Positions 1-6,054 of a stretch of DNA of 9,563 bases are shown here, piece by piece (position 1 is the first letter of the stretch; each line of letters begins with the position of its first letter). Location: contig JBOFLG010000210.1 of NCBI GenBank assembly GCA_051657745.1, forward strand, positions 1 through 9,563, in the 5' to 3' direction. The stretch is from JBOFLG01 sp051657745 (GTDB lineage Bacteria; Actinomycetota; Actinomycetes; Actinomycetales; Dermatophilaceae). Made by a program: the position numbers and the translations under genes. The notes below the pieces were generated by a model, which worked only from the letters and a program-made list of their open reading frames with translations, was not told the origin of the DNA and did no database searches.

Positions 1-1138
1 CACCCCGGACACCCCGAACGCGGCCCCGGACACCGGCACCACCCCCCAAGACACCCCCGTCACGATCCCGGCCCTGACCAACGACACCCCCGGAAGCAGC
101 CCGTTCGACCCAACGACAGTGCGACTCCGGGACCCCGCCGACGGAACTCTGAAGACGACGGTCGTCATCCCAGGAGAAGGCACCTACACCGCCAACCCCG
201 ACGGATCCATCACGTTCGACCCCGCACCGACCTTCACCGGCCCCGCGACCCCGATCACGTATCAGGTCGCCGACATCGACGGTCGCACGACGACGGCATC
301 CCTCACCGTGACGGTGACGCCAACGCTGCCTACGGCGCGGCCAGACACCGGCCGCACCGACCAGGGCCTACCGGTCACGGTGACGCCGTTGGCCAACGAC
401 ACCGCCTCATCCGGGATCCCCCTCGACCCGAGTTCGGTGCGGCTGCGCGACCCGGCGACCGGCCAACTGGTCACCACGCTCGTCGTCGAGGGCGAAGGAA
501 TCTACGTGGTCGAGGACGACGGCCGGATCACCTTCATCCCCGACCCGAGTTTCACCGGCACCGCCACTCCGGTGACCTACGTCGTGAAAGACGCCCAGGG
601 CCGCGAGATCACATCGACGATCACCATCACCGTCGACCCGAGCCGAATCGCCAAGGACGACCGAGCGGTGGGCCGACCCGGGCAGCCGGTGGTGGTCGAC
701 GTGCTCGACAACGACACCATCGTCCCCGGGGTGCCCCTTGATCGCAGCACCCTGCGACTCGTCGACCCGGACACCGGTGAGCTCGTGACCCGCCTGGTCG
801 TCCCCGGCGAGGGCGTGTGGACGGTCGACCTCAAGAACGGCACCCTGGTCTTCACCCCAGAACCCGGTTTCACCGGTGTCGCCACGCCCGTGACGTACTA
901 CGTCGAGGATGTCGAGGGACGCTCGACGACGGCCGAGGCGGTCGTCGAGATCGGCGGCCCGGCCGGGTCGCCACCACGCCCTCCGGGCACCGCGCCCAGC
1001 GGTCCGTCGACTGGTCCGCTCGCCTCAACGGGTGCCAGCGTGACCCTCGCCGGTGGCATCGGCGCGCTGGCCGTCATCCTCGGCGTGGCGCTGGTGCGCG
1101 CTTCACGGCGGCGCCGGGATGACCCGGCGACTGACTGA
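1..1138 (+). CDS. C-terminal part of a sortase-anchored surface protein with CshA-type fibril repeats (5' end outside window)
   Basis: The frame (codons from base 2) is open from the window edge to the TGA at 1136-1138, so the GTG at 119 is internal and the true start lies upstream. Three Ig-like repeats of exactly 105 residues are visible. Each has a PD-near-start turn, an LxNDT motif, an RLxDPxTG segment, a GEGxY/W strand, an FxPxPxFTG motif and an ATPVTYxVxDxxGR strand. This pattern matches CshA-type fibril repeats of adhesins. A Pro/Gly/Ser-rich wall-spanning linker follows (about 960-1018), then LASTG at 1019-1033, a hydrophobic helix and an RASRRRR tail. LASTG fits the LAxTG signal usually assigned to class E sortases of high-GC actinobacteria. 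The protein is therefore inferred to be exported and covalently attached to peptidoglycan as an adhesin or fibril. No sortase gene lies in the window. The ligand is unknown, and the N-terminal domains cannot be seen. Confidence 0.88.
   Translation, partial: TPDTPNAAPDTGTTPQDTPVTIPALTNDTPGSSPFDPTTVRLRDPADGTLKTTVVIPGEGTYTANPDGSITFDPAPTFTGPATPITYQVADIDGRTTTASLTVTVTPTLPTARPDTGRTDQGLPVTVTPLANDTASSGIPLDPSSVRLRDPATGQLVTTLVVEGEGIYVVEDDGRITFIPDPSFTGTATPVTYVVKDAQGREITSTITITVDPSRIAKDDRAVGRPGQPVVVDVLDNDTIVPGVPLDRSTLRLVDPDTGELVTRLVVPGEGVWTVDLKNGTLVFTPEPGFTGVATPVTYYVEDVEGRSTTAEAVVEIGGPAGSPPRPPGTAPSGPSTGPLASTGASVTLAGGIGALAVILGVALVRASRRRRDDPATD
14..958 (+). repeat. Three tandem 315-bp (105-residue) fibril repeat units
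   Basis: The units run 14-328, 329-643 and 644-958 and align without gaps at the protein level, for example at the NDT, FTG and PVTY (PITY in the first unit) positions. At the DNA level they are clearly diverged, so this is an old array rather than a recent duplication. The array is cut by the left window edge and probably continues upstream. Confidence 0.85.
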
Positions 1139-1149
1139 CCGCACCTCCT

Positions 1150-1184
1150 GGACGGCGACCCCCGACATCCGCGGGTCGCCGTCC
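1150..1184. terminator. Strong hairpin shared by two convergent genes
   Basis: A perfect 12-bp stem (GGACGGCGACCC at 1150-1161 with its reverse complement at 1173-1184) encloses an 11-nt loop. It sits 11 bp after the stop of the fibril protein and 13 bp from the stop of the convergent symporter gene. No T-run follows on either strand, as is common for actinobacterial terminators. The position between two converging 3' ends supports a bidirectional terminator. Confidence 0.65.
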
Positions 1185-1197
1185 GGTCGGTCTGACC

Positions 1198-2847
1198 TCA
1201 GGGGCTGGGGGTCTCCTGGTGCAGCGGAGTCGACAGTTTCTCGACCCGCGGGTCTCCGGCGTCGGCGAAGTAGTCGCCACGAATCGTCTCATCGGTTCCC
1301 TCGGGTGCCTTGAGCACACGCAGCACCACCGTGCCGAGCACTGCGACTACGAGGTTGAGCGCGAACGCTGTTACCGCGATGTACCCGAGCGAGCCGATGA
1401 CCGGGATCTCGGCGAGCGAGCCACCAAAGTGCTCAACCCCGGATCGCGGGTTGGCCACGTTCCACGCCTGCCAGGTGCCGTACGCCATCCCGACCGCCCA
1501 GCCGCCGAGCAGCGCCCAGCGGTGCAGCCAGCGGGAGTACAGCCCGAGGACAATCGCGGGAAACGTCTGCAGGATCCAGATGCCGCCAAGGAGCTGGAAG
1601 TTGATCGCATTCTGCTTGTCGAGAGCGAGCACGAACAGCAAGGCGAAACCCTTGACGACGAGCGAGACCAGTTTGGAGACCCGCGCCTCGTCCTTCGGGG
1701 TGGCGCCGGGCTTGAGCCACTCCTTGTAGATGTTGCGCGTGAAGGTGTTGGCTGCGGCGATCGACATGATGGCGGCGGGCACGAGCGCGCCGATCGCGAT
1801 AGCCGCGAACGCGACTCCGGTGAACCAACTGGGGAAGGCGTCCTCGAACAGCTGGGGGATGACGAGTTGAGCGTTGGGTTCGCCGTCAAGACCGACCGGG
1901 GTGGTGCCGGCCGCAATCGCGACCCAGCCGAGCAACGCGAGGAGCCCGAGTACGACGCTGTACGCCGGCAGGATGGCGGCGTTGCGGCGGATGGTGTCCC
2001 GGTTCTTCGCAGATAGGCTCGCCGTGATCGAGTGCGGATACATGAACAGCGCTAGCGCCGAACCCAGCGCGAGTGTGGCGTACGCCCAATGCTGGGCGGC
2101 CACCGGGATGTAGGCACCGGTGGGGTTTCCATCGACCGGGTTCGGTGTGGCCATCTTCTGCTCAGCCGCTGCGAAGACGTTGTCCCAGCCGCCGACCGTG
2201 GAGGGCAGATAGATGATCGCGACAATGATGACGAGGTAGATCAGGGTGTCCTTGACAAAAGCGATCACCGCCGGCGCGCGCAGACCACTGGAATAGGTGT
2301 ACGCAGCAAGCAGCGCAAACGCGATGAACAGCGGCGCATCCTTGGCCACCATGTTGTCGCCGCCGCCGAGGCCAGCGACCTCGAGCACCGCTTGGATGCC
2401 GACCAGCTGAAGAGCGACGTACGGCATCGTCGCCACGAAGCCGGTGACGGCCACCGCGAGCGACAGGCCCCGCGAGCCGAAGCGGCCGCGCACGAAGTCG
2501 GCGGGCGTGATGTAGCCGTGCCGGTGGCTCACCGACCAGAGCCGAGCCATGAACACGAAAATGATCGGGTAGAGGATGATCGTGTACGGAACCGCGAAGA
2601 AGCCCGCAACGGCACCGAGGCTGAACATCGCAGCCGGCACGGCCACGAAGGTGTAGGCGGTGTAGAGGTCGCCGCCGAGCAGGAACCAGGTGACCCACGT
2701 GCCGAACGTGCGGCCGCCGAGACCCCACTCGTCGAGCGACTCCATGCTGGTCGGACGCCGCCAGCGCGTGGCCCAGAAGCCCATACCGGTCACCAGCGCG
2801 AACAACAGCACGAGCACCGTGAGCGCCACCCCGTTGACCCCGCTCAT
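1198..2847 (-). CDS. Sodium:solute symporter family permease, MctP-like monocarboxylate transporter
   Basis: This 549-residue, strongly hydrophobic protein has about 13 predicted membrane helices and belongs to the SSS (sodium:solute symporter) family. The N-terminal part carries segments I recognise from MctP-type monocarboxylate permeases: LDEWGLGGRTFGTW (residues 38-51), LLGGDLYTAYTFVAVP (56-71), AVPYTIILYP (85-94), HGYITPADFVRGRFGSR (110-126) and MPYVALQLVG (141-150). Members take up short carboxylates such as lactate, pyruvate, propionate or acetate with sodium or protons; the substrate here is inferred. Length is normal for the family, and the C-terminus is a hydrophilic cytoplasmic tail. 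The ATG shares the ATGA overlap with the stop of the upstream DUF3311 gene, which points to translational coupling, and only a weak ribosome site is visible. Acetate permease (ActP-type) is a less likely alternative. Confidence 0.87.
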   Translation of the reverse strand: MSGVNGVALTVLVLLFALVTGMGFWATRWRRPTSMESLDEWGLGGRTFGTWVTWFLLGGDLYTAYTFVAVPAAMFSLGAVAGFFAVPYTIILYPIIFVFMARLWSVSHRHGYITPADFVRGRFGSRGLSLAVAVTGFVATMPYVALQLVGIQAVLEVAGLGGGDNMVAKDAPLFIAFALLAAYTYSSGLRAPAVIAFVKDTLIYLVIIVAIIYLPSTVGGWDNVFAAAEQKMATPNPVDGNPTGAYIPVAAQHWAYATLALGSALALFMYPHSITASLSAKNRDTIRRNAAILPAYSVVLGLLALLGWVAIAAGTTPVGLDGEPNAQLVIPQLFEDAFPSWFTGVAFAAIAIGALVPAAIMSIAAANTFTRNIYKEWLKPGATPKDEARVSKLVSLVVKGFALLFVLALDKQNAINFQLLGGIWILQTFPAIVLGLYSRWLHRWALLGGWAVGMAYGTWQAWNVANPRSGVEHFGGSLAEIPVIGSLGYIAVTAFALNLVVAVLGTVVLRVLKAPEGTDETIRGDYFADAGDPRVEKLSTPLHQETPSP

Positions 2848-3176
2848 TGCCGGTCACCCAGCTCAGTCGCGCCCGCCGACCCACGGTGTCCTCGCATCGG
2901 CCGGTGTGGCCGCGCGATGAGCACGATCCGGTGGGCGAGATACGTCATCCCGCTACAGAGAAAGACCCAGAGGAACTGGTACCACACGAAGAACGGCCAT
3001 CCAGCAAACGTGGGCTCGACACGTGCATAACTGCCGACCCACACCAACGCCACGACGGGGATGACGAGCAACGCACCGGCGAGCACTAGCAGCACGGTTC
3101 TCGCCGGTGGCACGGTGTCATGGTCGACGTCGTCGGGGGGTGGGCCGGCCTGCTGCCCGGTGTCCGGTGGGGTCAT
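2844..3176 (-). CDS. DUF3311 small membrane protein, partner of the symporter
   Basis: This 110-residue protein has a hydrophilic, Pro/Asp-rich N-terminus and two membrane helices at about 28-50 and 60-82. The second helix region contains the FAGWPFFVWYQFLWVFL stretch typical of DUF3311 (the family signature is an aromatic-rich P-F-F-x-W-Y-Q/N-x-x-W). DUF3311 genes are known to sit directly before SSS-family transporters, as here, and a role as accessory subunit is inferred rather than shown. The frame stays open further upstream to 3482, but the start at 3176 is chosen because AAGGAGG lies 6 nt before the ATG and the upstream part has no family similarity. The stop overlaps the symporter start by 4 bp (ATGA), so the two are very likely one transcript. 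A hairpin at 3198-3222 lies in its leader. Confidence 0.85.
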   Translation of the reverse strand: MTPPDTGQQAGPPPDDVDHDTVPPARTVLLVLAGALLVIPVVALVWVGSYARVEPTFAGWPFFVWYQFLWVFLCSGMTYLAHRIVLIARPHRPMRGHRGSAGATELGDRQ

Positions 3177-3182
3177 CTGGAA

Positions 3183-3189
3183 CCTCCTT
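3183..3189 (-). promoter_or_regulatory. Ribosome binding site deciding the DUF3311 start
   Basis: The minus strand reads AAGGAGG, a full anti-16S match, 6 nt before the ATG at 3176. It fixes the start of the two-gene transporter operon and excludes the longer frame reaching 3482, which would run into the divergent deacetylase gene. Confidence 0.85.
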
Positions 3190-3197
3190 GTCCCTGG

Positions 3198-3222
3198 CGG
3201 CGGCAGGGTCGCCGTGCCGCCG
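3198..3222 (-). promoter_or_regulatory. Hairpin in the leader of the DUF3311/symporter operon
   Basis: CGGCGGCA at 3198-3205 pairs perfectly with 3215-3222 (8 bp, 9-nt loop). On the transcript it would end 8 nt before the AAGGAGG site. It may affect translation start or stability, or be a chance GC-rich dyad. No known riboswitch pattern was recognised. Confidence 0.35.
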
Positions 3223-3356
3223 GTCACCTTAGGAACACGTCTCGGTGGTTCGGGACGACCACGACGCGATATGCGGCGAGCGGTCGACGAACGCGACGAG
3301 CGGTCGGTGCCCAGCCCGCCGGGGCGGCTGTCGGTGCGGCGAGGCAGGATGACGCC

Positions 3357-4142
3357 GTGTCGACGATCGTGTTCCTCCACGCCCATCCCGACGACGAGGC
3401 GTCCCAGACCTCGGGCACCATGGCCCGCCTGGTCGATGACGGCCACCGGGTGGTGGTCGTGTTCGCGACCAACGGCGACCACGGCGAGGCCCCCGACGAC
3501 CTGGCTCCGGGTGAAAGCGTCGTGGCGCGGCGACGCGTCGAGGCCGCCGGGTCAGCGGCCGCGATTGGGTTGCATCGCACGGTCTGGCTCGGCTTCGCCG
3601 ACTCGGGGATGTCGGGGTGGGAGCAGAACTCGCACGAGGGCGCGTTCGCCGCGGCGCCACTCGATGAGGCCGCGACGCGGTTCGCAGCCGTGCTCGACGA
3701 GGAGGTCGCCGATGTGGCGGTCGGGTACGACTGGCACGGCGGGTACGGCCACCCCGATCACGTTCAGGTGCACCGGGTGCTGCATCGAGGGGTCGAGGTG
3801 GCAGCCCGGCGGCCACGGGTGCTCGAATCCACGATGAACCGCGATGCGATGCGTCAACTGCTGGCCCAGGCGCCGGCAGACCAGCGCGGCGACTGGGACC
3901 CCGATGCGCCGATGGACGACGGAAACCCAATGGGAACCCCCGAGGCCGAAATCTCCTGGCGGGTCGATGTCCGCGCCATGCTCGCCCGCAAGCGAGCAGC
4001 ACTCGCCAGCCATGCCAGCCAGACCAGCGACGTGGGAATGATGCTCGCGATGCCCGAGGAGGTGTTCGCCGCCGCATTTGGATTCGAGCACTTCATCGAG
4101 CCCGGCCGCGCGCCGGGGATGACGCAGGCCTGGCCGTTCTGA
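3357..4142 (+). CDS. PIG-L/LmbE family zinc-dependent deacetylase
   Basis: This 261-residue protein belongs to the PIG-L (LmbE-like) family of metal-dependent N-deacetylases, which act on GlcNAc-type or related amide substrates. The N-terminus carries the hallmark AHPDDE at residues 9-14, where His10 and Asp13 are expected zinc ligands and Asp12 the likely general base. The second metal site motif GYGHPDH spans 129-135, with His135 the third ligand. RRRVEAAGSAAAIGL (58-72) is the family's R-x-E-x-x-x-A-A-x-x-L helix. In actinobacteria the family includes MshB and Mca of mycothiol metabolism. This protein is shorter than typical MshB (about 300 residues), so I do not assign either. The GTG start is chosen because GAGGCAGGA lies 7 nt upstream and the AHPDDE motif then sits at the usual N-terminal place; the open frame back to 3120 is not homologous. 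The gene is divergent from the transporter operon. Confidence 0.85.
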   Translation: MSTIVFLHAHPDDEASQTSGTMARLVDDGHRVVVVFATNGDHGEAPDDLAPGESVVARRRVEAAGSAAAIGLHRTVWLGFADSGMSGWEQNSHEGAFAAAPLDEAATRFAAVLDEEVADVAVGYDWHGGYGHPDHVQVHRVLHRGVEVAARRPRVLESTMNRDAMRQLLAQAPADQRGDWDPDAPMDDGNPMGTPEAEISWRVDVRAMLARKRAALASHASQTSDVGMMLAMPEEVFAAAFGFEHFIEPGRAPGMTQAWPF

Positions 4143-4188
4143 GCAACGGCCTGACCGTCATCTGACAGGCGCCAAGCGCAGCACGTGG

Positions 4189-4205
4189 CTGACCAGCAGG
4201 GTCAG
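4189..4205. terminator. Weak hairpin between the convergent deacetylase and toxin genes
   Basis: CTGACC at 4189-4194 pairs with GGTCAG at 4200-4205 around a 5-nt loop. It lies in the 77-bp gap between two converging 3' ends. There is no T-run and the stem is short, so this is only a candidate. Confidence 0.25.
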
Positions 4206-4219
4206 GTCGGCACCGTGCG

Positions 4220-4624
4220 TCAGACCTCGACGATGTCAAGGAGGCCGTCGAGCCCGACGAAGTCGCCCGCATTGCGCGTGAGGAGCGGCAGACCTTCGGC
4301 CACAGCGACCGCAGCGATGAGGAGGTCGGCGAGGCGACCGCGCGGGCGTCTCCCTGCGCTGAGTACCGCCGCGTGGACCCGCCCGTACGCACGGGCCGCC
4401 TCGACACCGAAGGGAACCGCCTCGAACGTTGCCTCGGCGCGTTGCAGACGGTCCTGCCGACGAGCACGCTCATCGGGATCATCCGTGGCGGCAGGGCCCG
4501 CTGCCAACTCGGCGAGCGTGACCGCCGAGATTGCGATGGTCGCCGGTAGCCGGTCAGCCGGGATCCGATCCAGGTCAATGACGACCGAGGTGTCGAGCAG
4601 GCCAGCCGGACGCCCGTCAGGCAC
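4220..4624 (-). CDS. vapC: VapC-type PIN-domain ribonuclease toxin
   Basis: This 134-residue single PIN-domain protein, from the start chosen here, has the full acidic set for Mg2+-dependent RNA cleavage. There is an Asp in GLLDTSVVIDL near the N-terminus, a Glu in VTLAELAAG, an Asp in LADLLIAAVA and an Asp in the LLTRNAGDF segment near the C-terminus. VapC toxins cut tRNA or rRNA and are blocked by their cognate antitoxin; the target here is unknown. The GTG at 4624 overlaps the antitoxin stop by 8 bp (GTGCCTGA), the arrangement usual in toxin-antitoxin operons, and puts the first catalytic Asp close to the N-terminus. An alternative ATG at 4663 would add 13 residues and overlap the antitoxin by 47 bp. 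The active site appears intact, so the toxin should be functional. It forms an operon with the Phd/YefM-like antitoxin just upstream. Confidence 0.86.
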   Translation of the reverse strand: MPDGRPAGLLDTSVVIDLDRIPADRLPATIAISAVTLAELAAGPAATDDPDERARRQDRLQRAEATFEAVPFGVEAARAYGRVHAAVLSAGRRPRGRLADLLIAAVAVAEGLPLLTRNAGDFVGLDGLLDIVEV

Positions 4625-4862
4625 GAGGCTCGGTGTCTTGGTCGACCGCGCCGTCGAGGTCATCGCGGAACCGCTGCCGGTCGATCGGGGGCGCGCTTCG
4701 GAACGCCTCGATGACGGCCGCCACGTCGACGAGCCGACGCCGGCGGAGCGGACGCAGCTCGCCCACCGGCTCGGAGTGTCGGGTCAGCACGTAACTCTGA
4801 CCGGCATCCAGGCCGCGCATGATCCGCCCGCTGTCATTGCGCAACTCGCGCTGGCTGATCAT
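4617..4862 (-). CDS. Phd/YefM-family antitoxin paired with the PIN toxin
   Basis: This 81-residue protein begins MISQRELRNDSGRIMRGLDAG, the N-terminal DNA-binding fold of the Phd/YefM (prevent-host-death) family. It continues with a SYVLTRHSEPVGEL strand pair and an RPLRRRR basic patch. The C-terminal part (APPIDRQRFRDDLDGAVDQD) is Arg/Asp-rich and likely flexible, the usual toxin-wrapping region. It is inferred to neutralise the VapC-like toxin and to bind the palindrome 14 bp upstream of its start to repress the operon. The ATG is chosen because GGAG lies 8 nt before it; the frame is open further up but that part crosses the operator and resembles no antitoxin. Phd-type antitoxins paired with PIN toxins are common in actinobacteria, although classic VapB proteins are of other folds. 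Confidence 0.87.
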   Translation of the reverse strand: MISQRELRNDSGRIMRGLDAGQSYVLTRHSEPVGELRPLRRRRLVDVAAVIEAFRSAPPIDRQRFRDDLDGAVDQDTEPRA

Positions 4863-4875
4863 CTCACTCACTCCA

Positions 4876-4902
4876 CGACCGTAGCACTGCGTGCTACGGT
4901 CG
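4876..4902. promoter_or_regulatory. 27-bp perfect palindrome, likely toxin-antitoxin operator
   Basis: CGACCGTAGCAC at 4876-4887 and its exact reverse complement at 4891-4902 flank a TGC spacer. It lies just upstream of the antitoxin ribosome site. A TACCCT element on the minus strand (4904-4909) could be the -10 box, placing transcription start inside the palindrome. A binding site for the antitoxin or toxin-antitoxin complex, giving autoregulation, is the simplest reading. As RNA it would also form a very stable 12-bp hairpin if transcription began upstream. Confidence 0.75.
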
Positions 4903-4980
4903 GAGGGTAGGCACCGAAGCGGAACTACCAGACTTCGCCCATCCTGCCGGAGTTCGTCGACCTCCTGCTTCAGTCGTGCG

Positions 4981-5889
4981 CTATAGCGCGCCACAGCTGT
5001 GGTCTCGAGGGCTCTGCGGCTTGACCAGCCCGTGCCAGAACTCGGAGGCAACGGCGTGCTGGGCCGCAAGCCGTGGAAGGAGCGGGTCGGCGACCCCACC
5101 GCGGGACGCGACGTCGTCGAGCGAGGCAATGACGTCGATCACGGACCGAGGATCGAACTGGCCCAGCATCCGCTTCGCCTTGCTACGCACGTTGTTCGGG
5201 GTAGGCCCGGCGTCGATGACCGAGTGGTGCTACAAGCGGCTGTGATGAGCGCAGCGGTTGCGAAGATAGACCAGCGCCTTCACCCGGTAGGCGAAACCGG
5301 CCTTGGCGACACCGATGCTCGTCGCAACGGCATCGGTCAGATCACCACCCGCGCCGCGCTCGATAGCCTTCGACAGCGTGCCGAACGACCACGCCTCGAC
5401 GGCCGACCAGACCGGCAGTCTGCTGTAGTCCGGGCAGTCGGCGCCAGCATCTCGGTAGCGCAGAATGTGCCGGTCCTTACTCCGGTCGATATCGCGCAGG
5501 CACGACTCGACTGTCCGTTCACGGCCGCCGACATCAGTGTAGAAGCCCTCTTCAAGGAACCTGCCGTACGAACCGTGTTCGTGGGCGATGACACTGGCTA
5601 CGTGCGATCGGAGCATGAGCTCGACGCGCGCCAACGGCTCGACAAGCGCGACTCGCAGTGATTCATCGGCCTCATAGACCGCCCGGACCTCACCGAATGT
5701 GGCACCCGGCCGGAAGTCGTTGTCACCGAGATGAGGAGCCCGCTGGAAGTAGCGCGCGTATCCGGAGAACCGATAGTAGTTGTTCGCCGCAAGGAAGCCA
5801 GCGCACGCAGGTAGGTCATCGACGACGAGCCCCCGACCCTGCAGGAGGGCAACCTGCTCGTCCCAGGTCAGACTCGGCTTCACAGACAT
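4981..5889 (-). pseudogene. Abi_2 (AbiD/AbiF-type, HEPN) abortive-infection gene interrupted by one amber stop
   Basis: Read from ATG 5889, the frame gives 219 residues and stops at TAG (5232-5230). The same frame then continues for another 82 codons to a second TAG at 4983-4981. The first part has Abi_2 hallmarks: LTWDEQVALLQGRGL near the start, NNYYRFSGYARYFQ, an LRVALVEPLARVELMLR helix, and a C-terminal YRVKALVYLRNRCAHHSRL. RNRCAH is an R-x4-H motif, as in HEPN RNases. The second part (HHSVIDAGPTPNN, then KRMLGQFDPRSVIDVI and FWHGLVKPQ) is the expected C-terminal end. Family members usually have Trp after HHSRL, so the TAG looks like a single TGG-to-TAG change. The restored length, about 302 residues, is normal for the family. 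Truncated but active protein, readthrough or sequencing error are possible. The start is uncertain: ATG 5916 and GTG 5883 are alternatives. The role is phage defence by family. Confidence 0.8.
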
Positions 5890-5906
5890 CCCCGGAAAGA
5901 ATGAGG

Positions 5907-5945
5907 CCCCTCCCATGTGAGCATCGTGGAGAGGCTTGGGAGGGG
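5907..5945 (-). promoter_or_regulatory. Inverted repeat in the leader of the abi gene
   Basis: CCCCTCCCA at 5907-5915 and TGGGAGGGG at 5937-5945 are exact reverse complements, with 21 nt between. On the minus-strand transcript the 3' arm carries GGGAGGGG, the only strong purine-rich, ribosome-site-like run before the abi start. It would be sequestered when the hairpin forms. Whether that run is the actual ribosome site is unclear, because it is about 18 nt from ATG 5889. Confidence 0.4.
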
Positions 5946-5958
5946 GTCGATTGACTCC

Positions 5959-5969
5959 AATATAACTTA
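5959..5969 (-). promoter_or_regulatory. Possible -10 region of the abi gene in a short AT-rich patch
   Basis: The minus strand reads TAAGTTATATT here, giving overlapping TAAGTT and TATATT hexamers that fit TAnnnT. It stands out as the most AT-rich patch in this part of the window. No convincing -35 box at the right distance was found, so this is tentative. Confidence 0.3.
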
Positions 5970-6054
5970 TCCGACAGCGCGCGATCGACACGATCAACGT
6001 CATCCGGTTCGTCGAGGCCGGCTTCCGAACGACAACAGACGACCAGATCGACGG

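Noticed and set aside
119..1138. GTG at 119 as start of the surface protein
   Set aside because: The frame is open and repeat-like from base 2, and the GTG lies in the middle of a repeat unit with no ribosome site.
2089..3030. 313-codon plus-strand frame opposite the symporter
   Set aside because: His/Arg/Glu-rich low-complexity translation antisense to a clear membrane transporter; no recognisable domain.
3061..3837. 258-codon plus-strand frame overlapping the deacetylase
   Set aside because: Out of frame with the PIG-L gene, which carries all family motifs; Arg/Pro/Ser-rich shadow.
4981..5190. Separate small gene of 69 codons downstream of the abi stop
   Set aside because: It is in the same frame as the abi gene and continues its expected C-terminal sequence without a gap, so it is the severed end rather than an independent gene.
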